This document shows, piece by piece, positions 16,514-24,235 of a stretch of DNA of 47,074 bases (positions are counted from its first letter, which is position 1; each line of letters opens with the position of its first letter). The notes under the pieces were generated by a model that saw only the letters and a list, made by a program, of their open reading frames with translations, had not been told where the DNA came from and did no database searches. The DNA comes from Bacteroidota bacterium (GTDB lineage: Bacteria; Bacteroidota; Bacteroidia; Chitinophagales; Chitinophagaceae): contig JAPLER010000096.1 of assembly GCA_026391115.1 (NCBI GenBank), forward strand, positions 2,097 through 49,170, written 5' to 3'. Both the position numbers and the translations under genes were made by a program.

Positions 16514-16975
16514 ATGAAAAGATTATTTTTTGCTGCGTTTGCATTAACTGTTGTTTTAATGGCTTGTACTAAAACAGAGAATCCTGCTACAACTTATTTG
16601 CCTTTAACAAAATACAATGTAGCTGGTACTTACAAGATTACTGCATTAACATTTACTCCCAATAGTTCGCTTATTGAATATGATGTCTATAATATAGATA
16701 CTATTTTCAAAGCTTGTCAAAAAGATGATTTATTAATCTTTGATACCAACTATGTTTTTAATTATGCAGACTCTGGTACACAATGTTCTATGCCTCAAAA
16801 TTATACAGGTGTTTATGTAATTTCTAGTCCTAATTTATTGGCTTTTGAAGGAGAAAATTTTATAGTTCAAAGTTTATCTACAACTAATTTAGTTATTACA
16901 CAAAGCCAAACGCTACCTTTTTTAGCTGGAAATATTATGGGTATATTAAAATCTACATTAACTAAGCAACCATAA
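16514..16975 (+). CDS. Lipoprotein of unknown function, tandem paralogue 1
   Basis: The 153-residue product has a lipoprotein signal with Cys18 (VVLMACTKTEN). The mature domain contains LPLTKYNVAGTYKITALTFTP and KACQKDDLLIFDT. It resembles the lipocalin-like folds of many Bacteroidota lipoproteins, in which NVAGTYKI would be the first strand, but the assignment is tentative. The next gene is a clear paralogue with the same motifs, 9 nt downstream. Together with a third lipoprotein gene these form a small same-strand cluster. The function is unknown. Confidence 0.75.
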   Translation: MKRLFFAAFALTVVLMACTKTENPATTYLPLTKYNVAGTYKITALTFTPNSSLIEYDVYNIDTIFKACQKDDLLIFDTNYVFNYADSGTQCSMPQNYTGVYVISSPNLLAFEGENFIVQSLSTTNLVITQSQTLPFLAGNIMGILKSTLTKQP

Positions 16976-16984
16976 CTTCTTAAA

Positions 16985-17425
16985 ATGAAAAAATTAATTT
17001 TAACATTTTCTATAGTAACAATAATTGTTGCTTGTAAAAAAAATGAAGATAATACAGCTCCAAGTCTTCCTTTAACTAAATCAAATATTGCTGGAACGTA
17101 TAAAGTAACTGCTGCTACATTTACACCAAGTGGGTCACCATTAGCTTTTAATGTTTTTGATGATACAACTGCTTACAAAGTATGTAAAAAAGACGACTTG
17201 CTAATTTTTGATACCACAAATTATACTTACAGCGATGTAGGCACAATTTGTAGCCCTAATGGTAGTGTGAGTCCTTCGCCTTATACACTAAAACTGCCAG
17301 ATACTTTAATTTATGGTGGGTGAAGTTATAATATAATTAGTTTAACAGCTACTCAACTTCAAATCTCACGTTTTGTTACAAGTCCTATTTCAGGTACAGG
17401 TGGCATTACATTAACACGTCAGTAA
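16985..17425 (+). pseudogene. Lipoprotein paralogue 2, interrupted by an in-frame TGA
   Basis: Residues 1-112 encode a lipoprotein (Cys17 in IIVACKKNED) closely similar to the preceding gene: LPLTKSNIAGTYKVTAATFTP and KVCKKDDLLIFDT correspond. The codon at 17321-17323 is TGA. Without it the frame continues for 33 more codons to TAA at 17423-17425. The extension (SYNIISLTATQLQISRF...) aligns with the C-terminal part of paralogue 1 (ENFIVQSLSTTNLVITQ). So the full-length gene would have 147 codons including the stop. It is either a recent nonsense mutation, a sequencing error, or read-through. No other damage is visible, which argues that the change is young. Confidence 0.8.
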
Positions 17426-17435
17426 TTTTATTGAT

Positions 17436-17864
17436 ATGAAAAAACAATTATTGGCTTGTATTATAATATTAGCAATGCTTGTAGCTTGCAAAAACAAAGA
17501 TGCTGAGGCAAGTAAGCTAGATAAAAAGTCTTACAAAGAACAAAAGGAGAGTCTTTTGGATAAAGAAAAAAAATCTCCAAAAGAATTCTTGGTTTTAACT
17601 GGAGAAGACAATAGAAACTTTTGGGGCAAATCTGTATATAGAGGTAAAATTGAAAATACTGCTACAATATGCAGCTATAAAAATGTTCGTGTAAAATTTT
17701 TGTACTACAAATCAGATGGAACTTATGTAACCAATCATGAGGATGTGTATGAAGATGTAATAAAACCTGGTGATACATTTGAGTTTAAATCTAAGTACAA
17801 AACACCAAGTGGAACAGATAGTGTTACTGCAAGTATTATGAGTGCAGTAGCAGTGGGAAATTAA
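17436..17864 (+). CDS. Lipoprotein with an FxLYD-like domain
   Basis: The 142-residue product has a lipobox with Cys18 (AMLVACKNKD), then a Lys-rich segment to about residue 50. The remaining domain has GKIENTATICSYKNVRVKFLYYKSDGT and IKPGDTFEFKSKY. This pattern of a conserved N-terminal strand, a central LYY strand and a late GxxxxF strand is reminiscent of FxLYD/immunoglobulin-like domains, though I cannot assign it with certainty. It is the third gene in the lipoprotein cluster, 10 nt after the interrupted gene, and is followed by osmC 41 nt later. Confidence 0.7.
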   Translation: MKKQLLACIIILAMLVACKNKDAEASKLDKKSYKEQKESLLDKEKKSPKEFLVLTGEDNRNFWGKSVYRGKIENTATICSYKNVRVKFLYYKSDGTYVTNHEDVYEDVIKPGDTFEFKSKYKTPSGTDSVTASIMSAVAVGN

Positions 17865-17905
17865 GAAATGATAGTCATTAATAAATTAACAGTAAACTAG
17901 TAAAT

Positions 17906-18316
17906 ATGATACGTAATGCATCTGCTGTGTGGAATGGCACAGGAAAAGAAGGAACTGGACATTTAACAACACAAAGTACTGTACTTAACAAAACACAATA
18001 TTCTTTTAACACACGTTTTGCAGATGGAGTTGGTACCAATCCAGAGGAATTAGTAGCAGCTGCACACGCTGGTTGCTTTACAATGAAACTAAGTTTTGTA
18101 TTAAATGCTGCTGGTTTTACAGCTACAAGCATAGACACAAAATGCGAAATTACTTTTTTAGATGGTGCTATTACAAAGTCTCATTTAATAGTTAATGCAA
18201 CTATTCCTGATATTAGTAATGAACAATTTCAAGCTTGTGTAAAAGACGCAGAAGCGAATTGCCCTATAAGCAAATTATTAAATACATCAATTAGTTCTGA
18301 AGCAGTTTTAGCGTAG
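17906..18316 (+). CDS. osmC: OsmC family peroxiredoxin
   Basis: OsmC reduces organic hydroperoxides through two cysteines. The 136-residue product has Cys57 in AAAHAGCFTMKLSF and Cys119 in AEANCPISKLL, the standard pair of this family. The N-terminal AVWNGTGKEGTGHL and central NPEELVAAAHAG are also typical OsmC rather than Ohr. Cytosolic; probably uses lipoyl or thiol electron donors. It is followed 7 nt later by an outer-membrane protein gene on the same strand. Confidence in the family is high. Confidence 0.92.
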   Translation: MIRNASAVWNGTGKEGTGHLTTQSTVLNKTQYSFNTRFADGVGTNPEELVAAAHAGCFTMKLSFVLNAAGFTATSIDTKCEITFLDGAITKSHLIVNATIPDISNEQFQACVKDAEANCPISKLLNTSISSEAVLA

Positions 18317-18323
18317 TATTTCA

Positions 18324-19262
18324 ATGAGACATTTTTTTACTAAACATATTATTGTTTTGTGTATATCAATATTGAGTTTTTTTTCTGCAAAAACCCAAAC
18401 AGATACCGCATTTCAACAACTTTTAGATTCTATAAATCTTGATGATATATTTGGAAAGGAAGTAAAAAAATCATCATTTAAAATTCAGACAAGCTACTTA
18501 ACAAACTATGTATATGGTGGCAGAAAAGATTCTTCTACTTTATATCCATATTTTACACCTAGTTTAGAATACACGCATAAATCTGGTTTTTTTGTTGGCG
18601 GTAGTTTTTCTTTTTTAACAAATGATAATTCAAGATTAGATGCAACAAATCTTGAATTAGGATATTCAACTGATAGTATAGGAAAATTTAGTTTAAGTGC
18701 TTACTTAAATAAATCGTTCTACAATTCTAAAAGTCAAAATGTACAAAGCGATGTTGGATTAACAGTTGGAGCACAAATTGGATACGATGCTAAAATTGTA
18801 AATATAATAGCTGCACCAAGTTTAATGATTGGTAGCAATAAAGATTTTGCATTGACATTATCTGTTGAAAAATTAATTTATTTAAAAGAAACAGATAAAT
18901 CAACATTATCAATCAATCCAGATATTGCTACATATTTTGGTGGTACTGGGTTTTATCAATCCAATAAACTGAGAGGCAAGAAAAATTCAGCTCCACAACA
19001 AGGAGCAACGCTTGTAGTTACATCTCCCAAAAAATTTCAAATGTTGTCTTATGAGTTTGGACTTCCTATTTATTTCGACAAAGAAAAATGGGGTTTATTT
19101 ATAACGCCAACTTACGCAATAGCTGTAAATCCTGTTGTGGCATCTTATAAACTAGTTGGTCCAAATGGTAATCAAATACCTGGTGCAAATACAAGTGGAA
19201 ATATTACAGAAAAAATAGAAAATTCTTTTTTTGCTGAAATTGGTCTTTATTATAAGTTTTAA
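18324..19262 (+). CDS. Predicted outer-membrane beta-barrel protein
   Basis: The 312-residue product has a signal peptide (about residues 1-24, ending in SFFSAKTQT). It then alternates short amphipathic strands such as YPYFTPSLEYTHKSGFFVGG and FSLSAYLNKSFYN, and ends in YYKF with a terminal aromatic residue. That is the pattern of an outer-membrane barrel. I do not recognise a specific family. It begins 7 nt after osmC and may share its transcript. Its stop codon interlocks with that of the convergent DUF1569 gene (TTAA at 19259-19262), so no terminator separates them. Confidence 0.68.
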   Translation: MRHFFTKHIIVLCISILSFFSAKTQTDTAFQQLLDSINLDDIFGKEVKKSSFKIQTSYLTNYVYGGRKDSSTLYPYFTPSLEYTHKSGFFVGGSFSFLTNDNSRLDATNLELGYSTDSIGKFSLSAYLNKSFYNSKSQNVQSDVGLTVGAQIGYDAKIVNIIAAPSLMIGSNKDFALTLSVEKLIYLKETDKSTLSINPDIATYFGGTGFYQSNKLRGKKNSAPQQGATLVVTSPKKFQMLSYEFGLPIYFDKEKWGLFITPTYAIAVNPVVASYKLVGPNGNQIPGANTSGNITEKIENSFFAEIGLYYKF

Positions 19263-19717
19263 ATTAAACCAAATTGTTTGGCATGGTGATGTAAATGTTT
19301 GTAATGCAAAAGCACCCACTCATCAAAATTCAATTCTCCAAAAGCTGGATGAAGTGTGGTTTTTAATTTATTTTCTTTAAAAAAATTAAAGAATTCATTT
19401 GTTTCTGTTTTTAATTCTTCTATTGCATTTTGCATTGTTATATTTCTTGTTACAAAAGGTTCTTCAGGCAATACAGGTGCTTTTGTATTTTCTTTAAATG
19501 TTTTATCGCTCAATAAAAATTCTTTGTATTTAGGCAAATGTTCAATTGGAGTTATTAAAGGAAAAAGAACTTTGCCAGTTGACACTTTAAAAAAATCAGT
19601 AATGTGTTCTACCATTTGTTGTGCATTCATTTTGCCCCAATTACTAGTGCTTGTTACATTTAATGATGATACAAGTTCTGTAAATTCTGTTTGAATAAAT
19701 TCAATTTTATGTTCCAT
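19259..19717 (-). CDS. DUF1569 (DinB-like) protein
   Basis: The 152-residue product is a DinB-superfamily four-helix protein of the DUF1569 type. The C-terminal segment HPAFGELNFDEWVLLHYKHLHHHAKQF, split here as two motifs, supplies histidines for a metal site, together with QQMVEHITDF near the N-terminus. No signal peptide; cytosolic. Function is unknown. It is divergent from the TPR gene and interlocked by its stop with the upstream convergent outer-membrane gene. Confidence 0.82.
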   Translation of the reverse strand: MEHKIEFIQTEFTELVSSLNVTSTSNWGKMNAQQMVEHITDFFKVSTGKVLFPLITPIEHLPKYKEFLLSDKTFKENTKAPVLPEEPFVTRNITMQNAIEELKTETNEFFNFFKENKLKTTLHPAFGELNFDEWVLLHYKHLHHHAKQFGLI

Positions 19718-19801
19718 AAATATAAATTGGTTACAAATTAAGGCTGTTTATAATTTATATTTTGCATATTAAAAACCTTGTAGCCATTGTTTTCAAACGC
19801 C

Positions 19802-19809
19802 TAAATTTG
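19802..19809 (+). promoter_or_regulatory. Complete -33/-7 promoter before the TPR gene
   Basis: TAAATTTG ends 18 nt before the ATG at 19828. A TTG at 19778-19780 lies 21 nt upstream, the spacing expected for Bacteroidota sigma-A promoters. Confidence 0.65.
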
Positions 19810-19827
19810 CCAACTTAAAATTATATA

Positions 19828-20478
19828 ATGAAGTTTTACAATACGATTATTCGTTACAGGTTTTGGTTAAGTTTAATAGGTTTAGCATTGGCTATTTTAG
19901 TTACTTATTTATCTGGCTTTTGGCCGGCATTTATATTGTATTTTATTAGTGTTATTGGTTTGTTTAGCCACTTTTTTGTAGGGCCACTACGATTGGTACA
20001 AGAGCCAATGGAAGCTGGCAATATGGAAGAAGTTGAGAGGATATTAGCAGGAATTAAATTTCCTAATTTGTTGTACAAACCTATACGCAGCACATATTAC
20101 ACACTAAAAGGAAATATGGCAATGATGAAGCAAGATTTTGATGGTGCAGAAAAACATTTAAAAATGAGTAGTGCCCTGGGCTCGCCAATGCCTGAAGCTG
20201 AAGGTGCAAATAAGTTACAGTTGGGAATGATGAGTTTACAAAAAGGCGATTTTAAACAAGGCGAAAGTTATATACGTGCAGCTATTCGTTTAGGTATTAG
20301 CGATAAAGAAAGTGAGGCAATTGCTTATTTAAGTATGTGCCAAATTTTTATGAATAAAAGAGAGTTTAGAGCAGCTAAAGATTATTTCAGAAAAGCTAAA
20401 GCTTGCAAGCCAACTGCAAAACAAACAGTTGATCAAATTAAAGAAGTAGAAAAATATATTAGTAGAATTCCAGGATAA
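19828..20478 (+). CDS. Membrane-anchored TPR protein
   Basis: The 216-residue product begins with two hydrophobic segments (about residues 8-50). Helical repeats follow with TPR-like spacing: LKGNMAMMKQDFDGAEKHLKM, LQLGMMSLQKGDFKQGESYI and LSMCQIFMNKREFRAAKDYFRKA. TPR domains mediate protein interactions, and here they would face the cytosol or periplasm depending on topology. No enzymatic motif is present. A clear promoter lies just upstream. It is 86 nt before serS, in which an extended 7-nt word array occurs. Confidence 0.78.
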   Translation: MKFYNTIIRYRFWLSLIGLALAILVTYLSGFWPAFILYFISVIGLFSHFFVGPLRLVQEPMEAGNMEEVERILAGIKFPNLLYKPIRSTYYTLKGNMAMMKQDFDGAEKHLKMSSALGSPMPEAEGANKLQLGMMSLQKGDFKQGESYIRAAIRLGISDKESEAIAYLSMCQIFMNKREFRAAKDYFRKAKACKPTAKQTVDQIKEVEKYISRIPG

Positions 20479-20484
20479 ACAATG

Positions 20485-20561
20485 ATTAATTGTTAAATAT
20501 TAATTATTAGTGAGTAAGGATTTTAAATTCTTAACTCATAATTCTTAACTCATAATTTACA
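20485..20561. repeat. Heptamer-phased array of about 11 units before serS
   Basis: Cut from 20485 in steps of seven, the sequence reads ATTAATT, GTTAAAT, ATTAATT, ATTAGTG, AGTAAGG, ATTTTAA, then ATTCTTA, ACTCATA, ATTCTTA, ACTCATA, ATTTACA. The four units at 20527-20554 are a perfect tandem of a 14-mer (two copies). In all 11 units position 3 is T and position 1 is A or G. It ends three nucleotides before the serS GTG. Confidence 0.7.
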
Positions 20562-20564
20562 AAA

Positions 20565-21836
20565 GTGTTACAAATAAGTGTACTAAAAAATAATCCAGAC
20601 TTAGTAAAAGAAAGATTGGCTGTTAAGCATTTTAAACAACTAGAATTGGTTGATGAAATTATTGCTTTGGATGATGAAAGGAGAAAAGCACAAGTAGAGT
20701 TTGATAATACACAAGCCAAGATTAACGCTGCTTCTAAAGAAATTGGAAAGTTAATGGCTACAGGTAAAAAAGAAGAAGCAGAACAATTAAAATCAGATGT
20801 TGGAGTTTGGAAATTAGAAGTTGCAAAACATAGTGAGGCATTAGAACAATTAGAAAAAAAAGTGACAGATGCTTTAGTACAATTGCCAAACTTACCTTGC
20901 GAAAAAGTGCCAATTGGTAAAACGCCAGAAGAAAATATTAATGTAAAACAAGCTGGCGAGATACCTACACTTTATGAAGGTGCAAAACCTCATTGGGATT
21001 TAATAAAACAATACAATTTAGTTGACTTTGAGACTGGTGCAAAAATTACAGGTAGTGGTTTTCCTTTGTACAAAGGGAAAGGTGCCAAATTGCAACGAGC
21101 CTTGTCTCAATATTTCTTAGACTTCAATACAGCTGCTGGTTATACAGAATTTATTCCACCTTATATGGTAAATGAAGCTAGTGCTTATGGCACTGGTCAG
21201 TTGCCAGATAAAGAAGGTCAAATGTATCACGCAACTGCCGATAATTTTTATTTGATACCAACTGCTGAAGTACCTGTTACCAATATTTACAGAGATACGA
21301 TTTTAAAAGAAACGGATTTGCCAATTAAAATGACTGCTTATTCTCCTTGTTTTCGAAGAGAAGCAGGAAGTTTTGGTAGCGATGTTCGTGGTTTAAATCG
21401 AGTTCATCAATTTGAAAAAGTAGAAATCATTCAAATTGTTGAGCTAAGCAAAAGTTATGAAGTGTTGGATGAAATGGTTGCTCACGTTGAAAAATTAATA
21501 CAAAGTCTTGAATTGCCCTATAGAATTTTGGCTCTTTGTGGTGGTGATATGAGTTTTGCAAGTGCTTTAACTTATGACTTTGAAGTATATAGTGCAGCAC
21601 AACAAAAATGGCTAGAAGTAAGTAGCGTCAGCAACTTTGAAGCTTTTCAAACCAACAGAATGAAATGCAGATATAAAAACGCAGAAGGTAAAATGCAATT
21701 TGCACATTCATTAAATGGTAGTTCATTGGCATTGCCAAGAATTTATGCTTCACTAATAGAAAATAATCAAACAGAAAATGGTATAAAAATTCCTAAAGTA
21801 TTGCAACCATATTTTGGTAGTGATGCGATTGTATAA
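20565..21836 (+). CDS. serS: Seryl-tRNA synthetase
   Basis: This class II aminoacyl-tRNA synthetase charges tRNA-Ser and the selenocysteine tRNA where present. The 423-residue product has an N-terminal coiled-coil arm (about 25-105, rich in Glu/Lys), motif 2 as PCFRREAGSFGSDVRG, and motif 3 as LNGSSLALPRIYASLIENNQ, the variant seen in Bacteroidota. Translation starts at GTG, directly downstream of a heptamer array. No ATG is available before the conserved LKNNPDLVKERL. Identification is certain. Confidence 0.97.
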   Translation: MLQISVLKNNPDLVKERLAVKHFKQLELVDEIIALDDERRKAQVEFDNTQAKINAASKEIGKLMATGKKEEAEQLKSDVGVWKLEVAKHSEALEQLEKKVTDALVQLPNLPCEKVPIGKTPEENINVKQAGEIPTLYEGAKPHWDLIKQYNLVDFETGAKITGSGFPLYKGKGAKLQRALSQYFLDFNTAAGYTEFIPPYMVNEASAYGTGQLPDKEGQMYHATADNFYLIPTAEVPVTNIYRDTILKETDLPIKMTAYSPCFRREAGSFGSDVRGLNRVHQFEKVEIIQIVELSKSYEVLDEMVAHVEKLIQSLELPYRILALCGGDMSFASALTYDFEVYSAAQQKWLEVSSVSNFEAFQTNRMKCRYKNAEGKMQFAHSLNGSSLALPRIYASLIENNQTENGIKIPKVLQPYFGSDAIV

Positions 21837-21896
21837 TCTTATCAATTAATTTAATTTTTAATTTGGAATATTTGCACACCCTTAATTGTATATCTT

Positions 21897-22184
21897 ATGA
21901 CTCCCAAAGAATTATTTTACGTTAGGCTTATTTGTGGTTTTTTTATTATTTTTGCTTTTATTGTTAAGTTTTCATTTTGGAAAAATGCAAAAAACAACGA
22001 AAGTAAAATAAAAATAAAAGGCTTTCTAAATCATATTTTTATTTGGTATTCTTTATATGATATGTTCGATTCAACAAATCAGGAAGTAAAAGATTTTATG
22101 AAAGCCAATAACAATACAAATAAATTTATTTGGATTTCTGGAGCACTGATTGTTATTTCATTTCTATTTCAGCCACAAGTTTAA
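21897..22184 (+). CDS. Small membrane protein, unknown
   Basis: The 95-residue product has a hydrophobic segment at about residues 8-28 and a second at about 75-92. A basic central region contains FWKNAKNNESKIKIKGF. No homologous family is recognisable. A clear terminator follows at 22211-22248. The nearest promoter-like sequence (AATATTTG) has one mismatch to the consensus. It could be a membrane-anchored small regulator, but only its topology is visible. Confidence 0.6.
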   Translation: MTPKELFYVRLICGFFIIFAFIVKFSFWKNAKNNESKIKIKGFLNHIFIWYSLYDMFDSTNQEVKDFMKANNNTNKFIWISGALIVISFLFQPQV

Positions 22185-22210
22185 TACAGTAACTTAAAGT
22201 ACTGTTCAAA

Positions 22211-22248
22211 TAAAAAAGGCTATGATTATCATGTCATAGCCTTTTTTA
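22211..22248. terminator. Bidirectional intrinsic terminator
   Basis: TAAAAAAGGCTATGA and its complement form a 15-bp stem with an 8-nt loop and A/T tails on both sides. It lies between the small membrane protein gene and the convergent 22267-22923 lipoprotein gene. Confidence 0.92.
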
Positions 22249-22266
22249 ATAACCTAAAATTATAGC

Positions 22267-22923
22267 TTAGTATCCATTTAAATTACTTTTACCACCAACA
22301 CCAGGTTCAACTTTTCCTTTACCATCTCCAATCTCTTCATCAAGTTGTTTAATCATTAATTTTACTTCGCCAATAGCTCCACCACCTTCGCTGCCTGCTT
22401 TGTAAGTGCTATTGTTATAAGTAACTTCATTGTTACCCATTTTATCTACTTTATCTGGCTGAAAAATAAAAAACTTTGGAGAAGCATTGTTATTGATAAA
22501 CTTAAGCGTACTACCTGCACGTCCAAAATTTAGACGCACACCATCCGATTCAACACTTTCAATCATTGCACCAACAAGTGGAGTTATTAATAATGTATTA
22601 TCTGCCAATCCTTTTCTTTCAATTAATATTCCATCAGGTCCAACTTCCATCGTTGAATTATTGGTAATTTTATTTAGCACAATCGTCTTATCTACATAAA
22701 AAATTAATTTTTTAATATCAACACCTCTGTCTCTCATTTTAAAAAATAGTTCACGTGTAAATGGCACTAAATTTCCTTTAGGAGGCTCTATTTTAGGCAT
22801 TTGAATTTTTGGAGGCTCAACAACCGGCGTACTAACAACAGCTTTCTTTTTTGGTGCACAAGCCAATAAAATACAACTTGATACAACGCCTACTAAAATG
22901 GTTTTTGTTTTATTATAATTCAT
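22267..22923 (-). CDS. Lipoprotein of unknown function
   Basis: The 218-residue product has a lipoprotein signal with Cys22 (ILLACAPKKK). A proline-rich spacer (about residues 35-52, PPKIQMPKIEPPKG) precedes the folded domain. That domain has short beta segments such as LIFYVDKTIVLNK and TLLITPLVGAMIESV. The glycine-rich C-terminus (about 170-218) lacks obvious structure. I do not recognise a family. It is monocistronic, ended by the terminator at 22211-22248. Confidence 0.7.
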   Translation of the reverse strand: MNYNKTKTILVGVVSSCILLACAPKKKAVVSTPVVEPPKIQMPKIEPPKGNLVPFTRELFFKMRDRGVDIKKLIFYVDKTIVLNKITNNSTMEVGPDGILIERKGLADNTLLITPLVGAMIESVESDGVRLNFGRAGSTLKFINNNASPKFFIFQPDKVDKMGNNEVTYNNSTYKAGSEGGGAIGEVKLMIKQLDEEIGDGKGKVEPGVGGKSNLNGY

Positions 22924-22997
22924 AAAAACTATTTAATGCAATATATTGTTTTAATTAATTATCAAATGTATTGTGAATTTATTGTTCTATGTTAAGT

Positions 22998-23636
22998 TTA
23001 ATTAACAAAAGGGTTAAATTCTTTTTCGTGTTTAATAAGTGTATATTGTCCATGACCAGCATAAACAATTGTTTCATCTGGTAAAGTAAATATTTTTTCT
23101 TTAATATTCTTAATTAAATCGTTGTGATTACACATTGGTAAATCTGTTCTACCAATACTTTCATAAAACAAAACATCGCCACCAATTAAAAAACTTTGTT
23201 GTTTGCTATATAAACAAATATGACCAGGACTATGACCTGGAGCTTCTATAACTATCAATTCATCTTCATCTATTTTAACAACATCTTTTTCTTTAATAAA
23301 AGTAAAACTACCATTATACTGTGTTAATTCTACACCCCAACGTAAAGCTGCTTGCGGTGCATTTTGATACATAATTTCTTCGTTTTTATGAAACGTAGGT
23401 TGCACCTTAAAAGTATTACAAACAAAGGCATTGCCAAAAACGTGATCTATGTGACAATGCGTATTAATAAGTTGTATTACTTTTAAACTGTTATCAATTA
23501 TAAATTGCTGCAATTGTGTGTCTTCTTCAATAAAATAATTACCAGGGTCTATAATTATAGCCTTCTTATTTTCATTGTGTAAAATATATGTATTTTCTTG
23601 AAAAGGGTTGAAAGTAAACTGCTGAATCTGTAACAT
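22998..23636 (-). CDS. MBL-fold metallo-hydrolase (glyoxalase II-like)
   Basis: The 212-residue product has the metallo-beta-lactamase signature THCHIDH with His60, His62, Asp64 and His65, followed by GHSPGHICLYS and LIGGDVLFYESIGRTDLP. Such proteins hydrolyse thioesters or related substrates (hydroxyacylglutathione hydrolase or persulfide dioxygenase relatives). I start at the ATG at 23636 (MLQIQQFTFNPF), because this matches the family N-terminus and a promoter element lies 15 nt upstream. An ATG at 23720 would overlap that promoter. The substrate is not predictable. Confidence 0.88.
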   Translation of the reverse strand: MLQIQQFTFNPFQENTYILHNENKKAIIIDPGNYFIEEDTQLQQFIIDNSLKVIQLINTHCHIDHVFGNAFVCNTFKVQPTFHKNEEIMYQNAPQAALRWGVELTQYNGSFTFIKEKDVVKIDEDELIVIEAPGHSPGHICLYSKQQSFLIGGDVLFYESIGRTDLPMCNHNDLIKNIKEKIFTLPDETIVYAGHGQYTLIKHEKEFNPFVN

Positions 23637-23651
23637 TTTATTATTTGTATG

Positions 23652-23659
23652 CAAACTTA
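23652..23659 (-). promoter_or_regulatory. TAnnTTTG -7 element before the MBL gene
   Basis: On the minus strand TAAGTTTG (plus-strand CAAACTTA) ends 15 nt before the start codon at 23636. It supports that start over the one at 23720. Confidence 0.5.
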
Positions 23660-23694
23660 TAGCCAATTGTATGTTATTTATTAAACGAAATATA

Positions 23695-23702
23695 TACATT
23701 TG
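23695..23702 (+). promoter_or_regulatory. TAnnTTTG -7 element before the 23736 gene
   Basis: TACATTTG ends 33 nt before the ATG. A TTG at 23667-23669 lies 25 nt upstream, slightly long for a -33 partner. It is back to back with the minus-strand element at 23652-23659. Confidence 0.45.
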
Positions 23703-23735
23703 AAATATTAACAATAACAACCAAAAAACTAACTT

Positions 23736-24230
23736 ATGGTCAAGAAAATTTTATGTATTGCATTTATTGCAATAATGCTAGTATCATGTAAAACAAAAAA
23801 TGCTTTCAACTACAGCCAAGACATTGTAAAAAAAGAAACAGCATTAGTACCAGCCATTGAAAAGGCAGAGAATGAAGTTGCTGCATTTATTGAAAAAGAG
23901 ATGTATGATAGTGTAATCTTAGCATCAAAAAGAATGGAAACTTTAGTGCAAAAATCTATTGACGAAATAAAAGCAACACCTGCACCAGAAGCAACTGGAG
24001 GCGATGCTTTTAAAGCTGCATCGTTAAGATATTTTGAGTATTTGAAAAGCATTTACACTTCTTATGTTAATTATGGTAAAGCTGCTACAGAAGAAGATAG
24101 ACAGACAAGCGTTACAGCAATGATGGCTATTGTAGATAAAAAACAAAGTGCAATTGATGATATGCAGGGAGCTCAAAGAAAATTTGCAAAAGCAAATGGT
24201 TTTCAAATTGAAGGAGAAGGTAAGAAGTAA
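23736..24230 (+). CDS. Lipoprotein resembling LIC11966-type surface proteins
   Basis: The 164-residue product has a lipobox with Cys18 (IMLVSCKTKN). The mature part is almost entirely helical and Lys/Glu-rich: PAIEKAENEVAAFIEKE, METLVQKSIDEIKATP and ASLRYFEYLKSIYTSYVNYG. The overall pattern resembles the LIC11966 family of surface lipoproteins, but the assignment is from memory of the motif and is only moderately sure. It begins a three-gene unit with two unknown genes (5 and 4 nt gaps). Confidence 0.7.
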   Translation: MVKKILCIAFIAIMLVSCKTKNAFNYSQDIVKKETALVPAIEKAENEVAAFIEKEMYDSVILASKRMETLVQKSIDEIKATPAPEATGGDAFKAASLRYFEYLKSIYTSYVNYGKAATEEDRQTSVTAMMAIVDKKQSAIDDMQGAQRKFAKANGFQIEGEGKK

Positions 24231-24235
24231 AAATT

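Noticed and set aside
20485..20561. CRISPR array, because of regular repeats before serS
   Set aside because: The units are 7 or 14 nt, with no 20-40 nt spacers and no cas genes nearby.
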